Origin: Brachynemurus nebulosus
Lineage: Eukaryota > Arthropoda > Insecta > Neuroptera > Myrmeleontidae
Assembly (NCBI GenBank): GCA_035578155.1
Contig: JAPWDM010000006.1
Span: 12,168,305-12,232,304, forward strand
Direction: 5' to 3'
DNA length: 64,000 nt
The notes beneath the pieces were generated by a model. It was not told where the DNA came from. It did no database searches and was given only the letters and a program-made list of their open reading frames with translations. The position numbers and the translations under genes were made by a program. Below are positions 49,048 through 60,695 of this stretch, in pieces; position 1 is the first letter of the stretch; every line of letters starts with the position of its first letter.

Positions 49048-49579
49048 TTGGGTCATTCGGAAAGTTCTTGCCGTTTTTGTTAGTAAATGATCATCCCGAT
49101 TTTCTTCCGAAATGGCCGAAAACTGTGGATTTTGAATGATCAAAAGTTGCCGCTAATTCTTAACAGTTTGCCTCAGGTTTCGATTTATTTCTTGACGTTT
49201 TGTTTCATCGTCAATACGCACAGGTCGATCGGAGGGAGCTTCAGCTTCCAAAGAAAAATTATCCTTTTGAAATCTAGCAAAACGCTTTCTACAACTTCTA
49301 CCAGAAACACTACAAATATTTCTCGTTGCGTTAGCTGCATTAGTACCTTTTTTAAACTTAAATATAACATAACATGATGTTCCTTGATGTCTATAAGATT
49401 GCTCATTATTACTGACAAAAAAAAAATTTATTTAAACACTGTTCAAAGATTTATGATACAAGCAACACTATCCGATCTAACACTAACATGTTGCAAGTTT
49501 CGTTTGCGGTTGCTACGTGAAGAAATATGAATTCATCCGAGCAACTCCCAAAATAGCACTAACTTTCCGGATGACCTAA
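49048..49579 (-). mobile_element. mariner-family element, internally deleted
   Basis: The inverted ends TTGGGTCATTCGGAAAGTTC and (reversed) TTAGGTCATCCGGAAAGTTA lie between TA at 49046-49047 and 49580-49581. At 532 bp it is less than half a full mariner (about 1.3 kb). It keeps the 5' part of a transposase gene on the minus strand and inserts in otp intron 1. Confidence 0.92.
49085..49406 (-). pseudogene. mariner transposase pseudogene, N-terminal fragment
   Basis: Reading leftwards from the ATG at 49404-49406, the frame gives MSNLIDIKEHHVMLYL. After a frameshift it reads FKKGTNAANATRNIC, SCRKRFARFQKDNFSLE, then PSDRPVRIDDE and INRNLRQTVKN before a stop; a further frame continues toward the left end. 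This corresponds to the N-terminal helix-turn-helix region of mariner transposases (LIDIRHVMLYEFKKG-like start, RFKSGDFSLEDKPRSGRP-like linker). The D,D34D catalytic domain is deleted. The product would be inactive. Confidence 0.85.
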
Positions 49580-51459
49580 TATAATAACATAATTACAAAA
49601 TTTCCTTTTCGCCTAATAGCGTTTTTGCAGCGAAATATTAATTCTTATGCATCCTTACAAAACCTTAATCCAATACCTAAAGTAAATCTTTAGCTCTAAA
49701 TCTTAATATTTTGAAAACGGTTTTGACATTTCTTCTCAAGTTCCAACTTCTTAAGATTCCCCATGGGTCCCACAAGCTTCGGTTAAAATATTGTGAAAAT
49801 TAAATTTTTTTCCTATTTAAATTTTAGTATTCAGTTTTCACTGCTCTTCCACCACTAACATATTTTTTTGACGAATTAAAAAAAAAATGATTGATTTTAA
49901 ATTCGGATCTGATAAATTCTGTTTAGAATTATCCTTTCAGAAACTATTCAACTTGATAATATAGTTCTAGGTTCAAGAAAATTTATCTTATAGTATTTTG
50001 TTTATTTTACTGCTGTAGTTTTAAAGCTAAACGTTTTAGTTAAGCAAACAATCACATCTACCGGCTATTTTAATGTCTTTGTATATAAAAAGGTCAGATG
50101 CAAAATTTATCGATTGATTGTGATGACGTCAGTAATTTAGTTTTTTTTAAACTGTCATTTGAATAAACATGTCTAATAAGTAAATAACAAAGTAAATAAG
50201 TTATTTTAATACAATCAATACTAAGCTGTTTTGAAAAAGTTTGGTGCTTCTGCACGGGGCGAAGGAGGGGGGGCGATCATAAGTTTGTGCTTATTAATAT
50301 TTATCCCTTTAAACCAAGCTCTAAGAATTTTAAAAATATTATTTTTTAGGGAATCACATATTTGTGTCTTTTAATTTTAGATATATTCATATAAGTTAGA
50401 AATACGATACAGTCATTGTAAAAAGTTTGGGGACACATCTTTAAAAAATGTTCTATTTTATTTAAATGAATCAAATTTGAATACTTCACGGCTCAAGATC
50501 ACATTTTTCAGTGTCGATATGATCAAATTTCATCAAAAAAAGTGTAACTTCATTTTTGAAAGTCAGTTTTCTGTTAGAAAATTTCGGTCAAATGCAAACC
50601 GTGCAATCAAACATGGATTTGATATAACTTAAGCTAAAATTTTTGTTCAAACTTCAGTTTGTTTTTAATGTTTATAATTTTCATCAAATTTTTTCCAATG
50701 AACCTTTTTATGAGAGGCGTGGAAGATGGTAAAAATACATCATATATTGTTATGTTTCAATAAACTTTCCTTTGATGCACCCTTCACGATACTCTTGAAA
50801 AATTTTTTTCCTATTTCGCAATATACCTCTTGATATTAGCCCCCCGAAATCAAAATAGTTGAATCACCACCTGTAATATTAGACGGACAGACACTAAAAT
50901 GATTCCATAAGTGTTCCAATTGGCCAATTTTAGTACGGAATACTAAAAATGATAGGGCACAATATCAACAATCTACGGTTAAGTTAATCGACCTGTCGTC
51001 AGTCCTGATGACGTCACTATGTTGAAAACTGTTATTTTTTTAAACAAACATGAAATTAGAGTGACTTCAAAGCAAAATTTACATTTTCGTCATCAAAAAT
51101 GCGAAATTCACATCAAAACTCTAAAAAAATCCTACCAAAATCCTATATTTTTAATGATTTCTACATTGCTAATTTTATCAAAACTGAAAAAAAAATCGAT
51201 CGAAAACTGATAATTATCTCCCTACTTCATGTGTTTAATTCATATGATCCCTATTTTTTTTAATTGTACTGTACATTTACACACACACATTGCGCCGTAC
51301 TGTACCTAATGGTGGAATTGCCGGCAAATATATATGTGTGTTTATTATATTCATGATAAAGCCCTTTAATTAATATTTAGTTGTATATGGATACAGGCTC
51401 CATAGTTGACATATACAGACTATAGTCTGCGACTGGTGCTGCCACAACCACCACCACCA

Positions 51460-51479
51460 GTGTGTGTGTGTGTGTGTGT
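51460..51479 (+). repeat. (GT)10 microsatellite
   Basis: A pure GT run preceded by a CCACCACCACCAG stretch, inside otp intron 1. Confidence 0.95.
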
Positions 51480-52059
51480 TGTTGCCTTCGTAATCCAGTG
51501 AGCTTTGCTCGACTCCGTTTGCAGCTAAACATTCCTAACTGGTATGATGATAATGATTACTATTATTGTCTTTGGAGTCATATACAATCCAATATATGCC
51601 GCTACAAATACTACCGCTCCTGTTGGTGGTGGTTATAAGTCCGTATCTAGTGAATTTCAGGGTTCCGAAGAACAAAACCTCCTTGGAGCACTTACGTAGT
51701 CTTTGTCGTGGTCATACTTTTCAAATTTCTAATGAGAAAGCAACTTTTTTCGTAATTTATTGAGGTACGGAGGTACTCGGATCCTTATTGCAATGTAAAA
51801 ATAAAACTTTTTTCATCATAGTTTTCATTTTTAAGCCTCGTTTGCGATTATTCTTATCCTAACCTCTATTACTTTTCAACTGTGGATCTAAGAAACTTAA
51901 AAAAAACAGGCAACACTTGTTAAGAACGCTCAATTATAATTATTTCCACTGTTTTGTCGATAGCTTTTGAAACTAAATTTCGGAAAATTAAAAAAAAAAA
52001 TTAATGCAGAGGAATGATGCTTAATAGAGTCGACATTTTATATTGAAATATTGGAAAAC

Positions 52060-52890
52060 ATGACCCTAAGACTTCTCATGCGCCTAAATTTTGACAGAAA
52101 ATTCTAGAAACTAGCATCGTTAGAAAGATATTAATTTTAATACCAAGTTAATTTTTTATTTTTAAATTTCATTTGCGAAATACTGAATTTTAAAAGGATC
52201 CAATTTGTCACGTAATTAGCCCTCGTAATAACAGACATATACTGTAAAAAAATGTATTTTTATTGAGCTTTTAAATTTTCTGGAATTGTAAAAAACCTAC
52301 CTACTCCACGAGACTAAAATGTTTCTTTTGTTCCTTCGTGTGAAGTTTGTTGCCTTACTTAGTGACCCTACTTCAAAAAGATCCAATTTGTCACGTAATA
52401 ACAGATGTATACTGTAAAAAAATGTGTTAGGGACTAAAATGCTAAGGGATACTGTAAAAAAATGCTAAGGGACTAAAAATACTTTTGTTTCCGCTTTTGA
52501 GCCAATCACCAAACAGAACACCACCAATCAACAAGTGAAATTTAAGCTTATATATTTGACTGATTATCAAATTTGACTGATTTGTCCTCAATATACTTGA
52601 TATGATATTATTTCACACAATTTAAATGACATTTAAATAATTTTTTCTTAATTTTTTTTTTTTTTTTTTTTTTGTAAATTTAAATTATTCGAAATTTTAA
52701 AAAGTAATATATATTCTACGAGACTATTAAAGTGTTTCTTTTGATCCCGAGTGTGAAATTTGTTGCCCTTGTGCTTCTACGGGCTCTCTGGCAACAAACT
52801 TATTCATGCTCGTTAACAAAAATTACACTTTTGTCCCTCGGCACTGAGGAACCCCAATTTAATGCGTGCCCAACACTCACTTGGTGAATT
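52060..52890 (-). repeat. Inverted copy of the CACCAAGTG...GGGTTCCTCAGTG repeat, with local duplications
   Basis: Ends near CACTGAGGAACCCC and CACTCACTTGGTGAA, the reverse of 12046-12100. Internally GATCCAATTTGTCACGTAAT plus ATACTGTAAAAAAATGT occurs at 52197-52257 and again at 52380-52428. A TTTGTTGCC motif pair occurs at about 52349 and 52760. Confidence 0.5.
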
Positions 52891-53382
52891 TTCTATATGA
52901 TAAAATTTTATATACATATGTATATATAGAAGTAGAGAGACGCAATGACATTGCTTGTGGAAGCTTGTGCAAGTCAACATTTTGATGATGATAATAGTAT
53001 GTAGAGGTATAATGCCTTTATTCTTAATAATATTGTTTTAAAATCATTAATATTTGTGTTATGTACATAATTTTATTAATAAATAAACAAACGCAAGCTT
53101 TTAGTTCACCATTAATATTACTTATCTAAATATTTTAAGTGTCTCATCTAATATGTTTTTATTAAAATAATTTTTTTTTTTACATTTTTATTTTTCACAA
53201 TTTTTGGTGTTAATGTGACAGTAGGATTCAGTTTAAATATATGAAATTAACTAGTAAATATTCTAAAGAGATATTTTTGTTTAAAAAAAAATGTAGTTCA
53301 AATCAAGCAAAGGATAATTTTAGCTAGCAACAAAAATTGAAAAAAAAAATTATTTGTAATTATTTCGATTGTTCGGTGTATA

Positions 53383-54389
53383 AGGTTTGTTCCAACAAAC
53401 GCTGGAATTTCTAATTCGAGTGAATGCTTGGTGATCGGTAGCTTGTCTACAATAAAAAGAATTGACTTTGACAGTTACTAAAAAAAAATATAAAAAAAAA
53501 CGCTTAATTTTTAAAAACTAAATAAAATTAGTAGGGTAAACGGTATAGTTATTGGACAAGACACTCTTTTTTGGAGATTATAAGGCTTATAGTAAACCAA
53601 CCTTCCTGATTTTTTAGTTAAATAGAACCCTCTAGTATCTATTTTCAGAAAATGCATCCTGAAAGTTAACCTTAATTTACAGAAATCTGTAACTACATCA
53701 CTCTTAGCGTGGTCTTAGGTAGTTCGTTAAGAAAGTTTACTACGTCTAGTGAGTGAAAAGGCTAGAATCATTTAATAATATCCTTATAAATTTTGAATCA
53801 TCCTAAAGGGTTGATCAAGGAGTGGATAAATTCTGTGTAGGTACATGATACAGAACTTGTGGATTGTGGAAATACGCCAGAAATTAATAAATGCAATTTT
53901 GTCCAATAACTGTATTTTTCTACACGTACAACTTTAATATTTTTTTTTTTTCAGAGACTTATCAATATGTAATATGAAAGTTTTATATGGTACATCAAAA
54001 TAGACAGGTCATACTTTATTTATGAATTTTTTCGTTAAAAATAAAGTTACAACACGTACTTTTTCTGCACTTTGTTTTGAAAATTTCTCTTAACTGTCCA
54101 ATAACTATAGCGTTTACCCTACCTTTTAAAGTAACAAACTTTAAATTTCTTTTGACAAAACGGTATCAGTTTGAAATTTGCCTGTTTATTATTTAAATTT
54201 TTAAATTATAAGATTAAAAAAATTAAATTTCGAAATAATTTCTCTGTAACATAAATTTCAAAAACCAATTCTCTAGTTCTAAGCCCCTTTTGTGTGAGAA
54301 ATTCTATATGTTAACTCAAATTACAATTCTCGCTACTGCGCATACTCATTAAAACGAAAATAAACTCCAACGTTTGCTGGAACAAACCT
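53383..54389. mobile_element. Inverted-repeat element with a second element nested inside
   Basis: The outer ends AGGTTTGTTCCAACAAACG and CGTTTGCTGGAACAAACCT are about 28-bp imperfect inverted repeats. No clear target duplication is seen; the flanks are ATA and TTG. No transposase is present. It belongs to an inverted-repeat MITE type of uncertain superfamily. Confidence 0.75.
53534..54119. mobile_element. Nested TA-flanked MITE (586 bp)
   Basis: The ends GGGTAAACGGTATAGTTATT and AATAACTATAGCGTTTACCC form 26-bp inverted repeats with one mismatch, between TA at 53532-53533 and 54120-54121. It lies wholly inside the element at 53383-54389. The phrase ATTGGACA and its complement extend the pairing. 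Confidence 0.85.
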
Positions 54390-55436
54390 TTGTTTTTCAA
54401 TATTTTTTTATTAAAATTACTTAAAACTTCTAAGCAGTAAATGAGTTACAACATAATTATAGTGAACCTATTTCATATGAAGCATGTGACGGTGGGAGGG
54501 GGGAGAAGTCAAAGTGGATAATGTCATTCTATGAAAAACTGAATTTTTATACTTGTATGATGAGTTTGTCCTTCAGTTTAATAGAAATTTAAAATACACA
54601 ATACCGCAGTTGAGATTGATAAATATAAACATTTGTAATATTATATTGTGATACCTGTACAAATTTTACATAGATATGTTACTTAGGATGTTGGTACTGC
54701 CTTGGGAAAAATAATTGGAACAGTTATCAAAAAAGTCACCTCAATTTTCGTAGAAAATATCTCAATTTCAAAATTTAGACCTAAGTATAAACAGAAAATT
54801 AACACAATTTAAAAATAAAAAATAATAATATTGTTTGCTCAAAAATTGGTATTTATTTTTCACCCTAGTAGGTATTACGATTGTTTTTGCCATAACTGTA
54901 CACACGTTTATTTGATATATAAAAAGAAAACAATACCTGCTCATATGTTTGTATATTTCTTTAATTTGTATTTCTATTGTTATTTGTCTACTATGCTGCT
55001 TGGTTAGGTTAGGTTACACTGCTTTCAAAAAATGTAGCCATATTCTTCTCATCAAAAAATTTAATCTCTATTTTAAGGGGTTATATGCATATCATGTCTC
55101 AATAATCAACCATTATCTAATATATGTTAATTTTATAAAAAAAATCTTAAAAACCAAAAATTTTACACCTGATGTTCCAGGATGTCTTTTCTTATCTGAA
55201 ATGAAAAATTCAAAAAGGGTTTCACTAGCTCCCAAATAATACGGAATGCATGAAGCAAAAATTATATTTTCTTTTAACTTAGCGCACTTTTAACTGTTTT
55301 TTGACTTACACAGAATTTTATCACTCCGAACGCCAATCCCAGGAAATGAAAGACTATACTCGAGTTTAGTTTCCTTAAATGCGCACAACTTTCTAAATAA
55401 TATTCCAGTTTCCGTGAAATTTTACAAAAATATTTT
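54390..55436. other. otp intron 1 segment, nothing recognised
   Basis: AT-rich; contains GGTTAGGTTAGGTT at 55001-55014, a short TTAGG-like motif and not a telomere array. The frame at 54949-55239 has no family features. Confidence 0.4.
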
Positions 55437-55438
55437 TA

Positions 55439-55665
55439 GTAGGTATGGGGTTACTTGGAGACGTATACACGATTGCCTAAATTCAGGGGCACGCAAGAAT
55501 GAATATATGTATATGTTGGTCTATGACGTTATCAATTGGTTGTTAGCCGCTACATACAGCGATACGACACGTGATGACGTCACACACCACAACGTATGTA
55601 TTCACTCTTGCTTGCTCCTGAATTTAGGCAATCGTGCATACGTGCCCAAGTAACCCCATACCTAC
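55439..55665. mobile_element. Foldback MITE in otp intron 1 (227 bp)
   Basis: The ends GTAGGTATGGGGTTACTTGG and CCAAGTAACCCCATACCTAC are perfect over 20 bp and continue as imperfect inverted repeats for about 68 bp (CGATTGCCTAAATTCAGG is shared). TA lies at each side (55437-55438, 55666-55667). The interior holds CTATGACGTTATC and GATGACGTCACAC, also inverted. The 79-codon frame across it is an artefact of the palindrome. Confidence 0.92.
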
Positions 55666-55667
55666 TA

Positions 55668-56994
55668 ATTTATTCTTTATATGATTTACAATATTTTCGA
55701 AATATGACCCCTTGAAGTTGTAGCAATTTTTAAACCCTTACAATTTTTTTTCAAAAAATTTCACAACATCCATCAAAGAATGTTTTGAAAATAATCGAGT
55801 AGTAATTTAAACCGTAGCCGGTGGTGATACAATATTACCGCTACCGTTTGGTTTATTACAATTAACTCAATCCAGTCAACTTTAGCTTGGTTTCGTGGTC
55901 TCCAATAGAGGCAGCCAAGCAAGCAATCAGGGCCATAGCACAGCAGCGTACAGTAGTCCATTATAGTAGTGCAACACTGTGTGGTTTTTGTATCTATGTA
56001 TCAGTTGTTGTGTAGTTAGTTTGTAGTGTATTATTGTATTTGTTTGTTTGATAAAGTGATCATTTACGGCATCACAGTAGCATGTTTGTGTCATTAACAT
56101 GTACCAGCGAAAAACCAAAGATACAATCACAAATGAATAATATGTAAAACCATAGAGATGTCTACTTGCATCTCGCATAAATAACTACTACAACAAAAAT
56201 TTCCAACAAAAGGAATTACTATAGAAATGTATTAAGAATGAAATAAGAAGAAACTATTTTTGTCGTTTAAATCAAAATTATAGTGCATATAGATCGAAAA
56301 ATACAATAAAATATTAGTATGGCGGAAGCGCTGGGGACAGATAAATACCCTGCTTGTTTGTACTATTACCTTGAACTCATTTCTCTACCACTTTTTTCAT
56401 TTTAATCCTTAGAATCCTTACTACCAATAAATACGAGTTTTAGTTCATTTTGTGACTTGTTTCAATTCATATAATCATTATTAAAGACAAATATGTACAT
56501 TCTATAAAGAGACAGTAGTGGATGGAAAAATATTAGAGACAGAATTAGAGGGAAGGTTCACATACAAGAAAACTAATGCTGATATCGTGATAAAGAACAA
56601 ACCTTCAAATTGGAATTATAAATATCTGTATAATCATTTAAATGTTGATCAAAGTTTTAACACTTTGACGATCATGAGCGCCATGCAGCGTCAAGTGAAA
56701 CCTGACTAACGGCAACACAACGCTGTATCGCGTCAAAAATTCCATATAATGTTTATTAGTTGTGAAAATAGTGTACCACTTGGGCGTTTCGTTCTTGTAG
56801 GTTCATCATCAACATCTTGGTTGGTTTTATGAAAAAGCTATAAACTTTCTTTCTGAAAGGTGTCCTGTATCGGTGAAATCAATTTTCTTGTTTTTATGAG
56901 ATAGGAAATTATAAGCCCGTCGAATTTCTACCAGTTTGACCAATATAAGAGGTATCACAATCTTGACAGATTTAATTTATAAATTTCCAATTTT
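55668..56994. other. otp intron 1 end segment, no supported exon
   Basis: Frames at 55773-56178 (minus) and 56518-56709 (plus) show no domain. A short ATG-started frame at 56320 lies in a slightly GC-richer spot (ATGGCGGAAGCGCTGGGGAC) but ends after 28 codons without a convincing donor. Confidence 0.4.
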
Positions 56995-57049
56995 TTGATT
57001 AAATTTTCATTTCATACCTCTCCTAATCAAAGCAATTTTCTTTTTACAG

Positions 57050-57405
57050 GCACGAAGGACGTATGTGACGATATAAAACGTCACCATAACGATCTAAAAC
57101 CGTTAGATCATGGATCGTTACATCACGCGAGTGGACGTGTCCAAGTTACAAGTTCCTTGTGTGGTGATCCATCGCTCTCACAGACGGCGGGTGGTCATCA
57201 TGGTGGCAGTGGGACCGGTACCGGTGGTGGTAGTATAAATAGTTCCGATAACGATAAACCGGCGAAACAGAAACGTCATCGAACGCGATTTACGCCGGCA
57301 CAGTTGAACGAATTGGAGCGATGTTTCTCCAAAACGCACTATCCGGATATATTTATGCGGGAGGAGATTGCGATGCGGATCGGATTAACGGAATCGCGAG
57401 TACAG
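57050..57405 (+). CDS. otp: orthopedia exon 2, start of homeobox
   Basis: The exon opens in phase 1 after TTTTCTTTTTACAG and closes at CGAGTACAG|GTTTG in phase 0. It encodes [15 protein letters not shown], a Gly/His/Ser-rich linker (about 57181-57255), a basic KPAKQ and then homeodomain residues 1-46 (57268-57405), from [20 protein letters not shown] to LTESRVQ. The segment with [11 protein letters not shown] is characteristic of Orthopedia. The exon ends at the 46/47 intron position typical of paired-class homeobox genes, so helix 3 (VWFQNRR) lies in the next exon, outside the window. Otp is a nuclear DNA-binding transcription factor used in neuroendocrine and other neural development and, in flies, hindgut. 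The frame is intact. Confidence 0.95.
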
Positions 57406-59293
57406 GTTTGTGCAATTTTGAGCTTCAAACACATTTTATATTGCCAAGACTGATTTTATTTATTGCTAGTTGACACTGGAGCAGCGGTGTCTCATAATTA
57501 ATTTTTATAGTTCGGCTCGAACCTTTTTCGGTGAAATTCCCCCAAAATTTTATCAGTCTTAAACTGAAATAAAATAAAATTTGGATTAACTAATTTTAGT
57601 TTTCAATTTTATTATTAAGACTTAACTCGGATCACACCAAAAATTAATAAACCTACCGTTTCTTCGTCTTCCTTTCGTCATAAACAGCAACACATAAACT
57701 TGTCGACACCGCAGGAATAAATTTACACAAAGCCAAGCAACTTACACAGAATGATATCGTATTTGTCGTAAACGCGGTGGTTTAGGTGTGTATTTAGAAT
57801 GTTGTGAGTTTTAGCGACGGCAAAATATTTTCACTTAAATTGTTTTGTATATTATTTAGTTTGTATATCAACCATAATCCTTAGTATAGGCAAACTTTTA
57901 TCCTTTCGTGCAAGATATCCTTTTGCATCAAATAAAGTTTCACAAATTCAATTATATTTGAGCATTTACAAGAAATTTACATAAATGATAATTTTCTCGA
58001 ATTAAAATTGTTTTTATAATTTCAATTTGAAAATCAGTGAAAAATTTTCTGGTTTTCATTGGATATTGATGTTTTAGGGTTTAAGGAATCCAAAAAACTA
58101 GAAAACTGGATGGAAATTTTCTTAAGTTTTATATATGTTGGGATTTAAATCAATGAATATTTCAGAGTTATTCTTGGAACCGCTAGGTAGTACAAGTCTA
58201 AAAAGTCTGCTAAATTTCCACTTTCTTTTTACTTTCTGGAGTTTTTTGAACAATTTTTCAACACAATCTTCCAATACGCACATCTTCTAGCATAACTCCG
58301 GTCTCATTCGATCGATGTTGATGCAATTTTCTGTGAAGGGTTCTATAAGGTGATTCTGAAGTGTTAGAGCAATTTTTGAGATTAGCTAGGCGGCTACACC
58401 ATATATGGTTTCATATAAATTTCTTTGCAGTCTTACTACACATTTATATACAAAATATCTAATTTTTTTCTTATGTCTAGACCCCTTTACAAGATACGGT
58501 GCCCCTAGCTCCAATCGTCTACTTTACCTATTTAGAAATTCGCCCCTGGCTTAAGCCATTAAAAGCAACAAAATTTTTAACATTTTGGTGACCGTTGTTG
58601 AAAATCCATGAAATTTGTATGCAAAATGGTACAAAAGATCCGTATATTACTTTAAAAGGAAAATTTTGGTTTCGGAAAATTCACAGCAAGGCGTAGAACT
58701 AATAGCAAAACTTTAATCGCTCCAGTCAGTTTGTTTTTAAAGATGTCATAAATTTTGGATCGTTTCCGGTAACTTTACATCCAAAAAGTTTTTGGGTTTA
58801 ACTTTTAAATGTTTTCTTTATGAATTAAGGCCTCAGTCGCGTACCGGAAAAGTTTTATAACCGTATATTGTCAACTTTTCTTTATTCCACTGGAAAATAT
58901 TACACGTTTTTCATGAAAAACAGTTTTTTCTTTGCATACGTTGTAGGTATATTGAAATATATAAATCGTTAATATTCTAAACATGCGTGGAACTGCTCAA
59001 CTAGGTAAATTTCTCAGTTGGGAATAAAAATATGTAAAAAGGAAGACAAAAAATATGATAGATATTCACGACTCACTCACTGCAAAGGACTAACTGAAAA
59101 AATTCACTATTCTGTTACTATGATATGGAACAAAAGAATTCATTTTATTATTGAATTCCATTAGCATTGTCAGTCAAAATATTCCAACAATTACCCGCAT
59201 CACAGTAAAGAGAAACGTCAGTGGCGCATCACAAACAAAACGAAGATTTTTCGCCTTATAAAAAGTCGATTTTTTGTTCTTCTATATATTCTT

Positions 59294-60115
59294 AAGTAAA
59301 TACAAATTTTATTGTAAAATTCATAATATTTATAAAAGTTATATACTAAGCTTATATGAATTGGACTGTCTATATAGTAAATTTACAGTTAGTTTAGGCA
59401 TATCTTCAAGTATAGCAGGATCCAGAAGGCGGGCTGCAGCCCTCACAGCCCACGGCTCCCTTGACCTACAATAGGTAACTTTTTTTTAGTTAAACATACA
59501 ATTCAGAGCACACAATTCCCCAAAATTCCTCCTGGGATTAGAGGCAGCCCTCTCCCCACTTTTTCAATGAAGTAAATACAAATTTTATTGTAAAATTCAT
59601 AATATTTATAAAAGTTATACTAAGCTTATATGAATTGGACTGTCTATATAGTAAATTTATAGTTAGTTTAGACATATCTTCAAGCATAGCAGGATCCAGA
59701 AGGGGGGGGCTGTAGCCGCCACAGCCCACGGCCCCCTTGACCTACAATAGGTAACTTTTTTTTAGTTAAACATACAATTCAGAGCACACAATTCCCCAAA
59801 ATTCCTCCTGGGATTAGAGGCAGCCCTCTCCCCACTTTTTCAATGAAGTAAATACAAATTTTATTGTAAAATTCATAATATTTATAAAAGTTATACTAAG
59901 CTTATATGAATTGGACTGTCTATATAGTAAATTTATAGTTAGTTTAGACATATCTTCAAGCATAGCAGGATCCAGAAGGGGGGGGCTGTAGCCGCCACAG
60001 CCCACGGCCCCCTTGACCTACAATAGGTAACTTTTTTTTAGTTAAACATACAATTCAGAGCACACAATTCCCCAAAATTCCTCCTGGGATTAGAGGCAGC
60101 CCCCCCACTTTTTAA
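59294..60115. repeat. 276-bp unit in three tandem copies (host DNA plus partial hAT element)
   Basis: Units begin AAGTAAATACAAATTTTATT at 59294, 59570 and 59846, an exact 276-bp period. Each joins about 117 bp of flanking DNA ending TCTTCAAG to the left about 159 bp of a hAT-type element. Copies 2 and 3 are almost identical; copy 1 differs at several positions, including a two-base TA change and a shorter G-run. Minus-strand frames of copies 2 and 3 are identical but not coding. Confidence 0.95.
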
Positions 60116-60135
60116 ACTGGCTGGATCCGCCCTTG
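59961..60135. mobile_element. hAT-type element inside the tandem array
   Basis: In the third unit the element starts after TCTTCAAG (59953-59960), runs CATAGCAGGATCCAG to CTGGATCCGCCCTTG, and is followed by the same octamer TCTTCAAG (60136-60143). Only this last copy keeps the right end; the first two are cut at CACTTTTTCAATG. The left terminus is diverged from the right (GGATCCAG shared). Confidence 0.78.
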
Positions 60136-60261
60136 TCTTCAAGTAACGTCTTCATTTAAAAAAAAAAATTAAAGCTGAGAAAAAAGACACAAAAAATTGA
60201 TATTTTGGGCTTCTTCCATGTCTTTGGTTTTGACCGTAACCACAAAGGTCTGAAGTAGTGT

Positions 60262-60695
60262 CGACCAGCTCACTCGGTTTTTAGGTTCCATACTTTAAAA
60301 GGAAAAACGGAACGTTTAGACGATCACTCTCTGTGTCCGTGTGTCTATCCGTTTTCTCAAAATTTGAAGTTAGGTATAAACCTCTAACGATTCTAAATAT
60401 ATCTTTTTTCATATACCTCAAAATTTGCTTGAAATGAGCATTTCCTCCCGATTTTTTTGATTTCTAAAGCGAAAATTTTGATTTTAGTAAGGTCAGTAGA
60501 TACTGAGTGGTAAATTTCCGGGAAAATTCGGGTTTTAATGTCGGACAATTTGTGCATTTTTCAGTTATCACAAGCAAATTTAGATAAAATTTAAAATAAT
60601 ATATCTACATAAATAAAAAAATCTAATTTGGTCTGTAGTGACTGCTTACGGTACGAAACCCTAGTTGTGCGAGCTCGATTCTCGCTTGGTCGATT
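60262..60695. repeat. Dispersed repeat, relative of 15215-16030
   Basis: Begins near CACTCGGTTTTTAGGTTCCA, has CTGTGTCCGTGTGTCTATCC, and closes GGTACGAAACCCTAGTTGTG then TTCTCGCTTGGTCGATTTTT. The right half matches 15270-16030 apart from the hAT insertion there. The GGTTCC...AAAACGGAAC / GTCCGTGTGTC style is widespread in insect genomes; the class is not determined. Confidence 0.6.

Larger units (their letters stand above)
47681..57049 (+). other. otp: otp intron 1 (9.4 kb)
   Basis: Begins GTAAAAT and ends with a branch-like CTAAT (57022-57026) and the tract TTTTCTTTTTACAG. It contains the perfect hairpin at 48212-48289, a mariner relic at 49048-49579, a (TG) run at 51460-51479, dispersed repeat sequence at about 52060-52890, nested TA-type elements at 53383-54389 and a foldback MITE at 55439-55665. 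Its existence depends on exon 1 being right; the acceptor side is secure. Confidence 0.6.

Noticed and set aside
55001..55014. TTAGG-like repeats (GGTTAGGTTAGGTT)
   Set aside because: Only about two and a half units, inside an intron, so not a telomere; CCTAACCTAA at 31445 is likewise part of a dispersed repeat.
56320..56709. Possible alternative first exon of otp (ATGGCGGAAGCG... and the frame at 56518)
   Set aside because: Neither frame ends in a donor of the phase required by the 57050 acceptor, and neither resembles otp. The 47632 exon fits better.
60662..60695. tRNA-like B-box (GAGCTCGATTCTCGC)
   Set aside because: No matching A-box or cloverleaf upstream; it is the end of a dispersed repeat also present near 15990.
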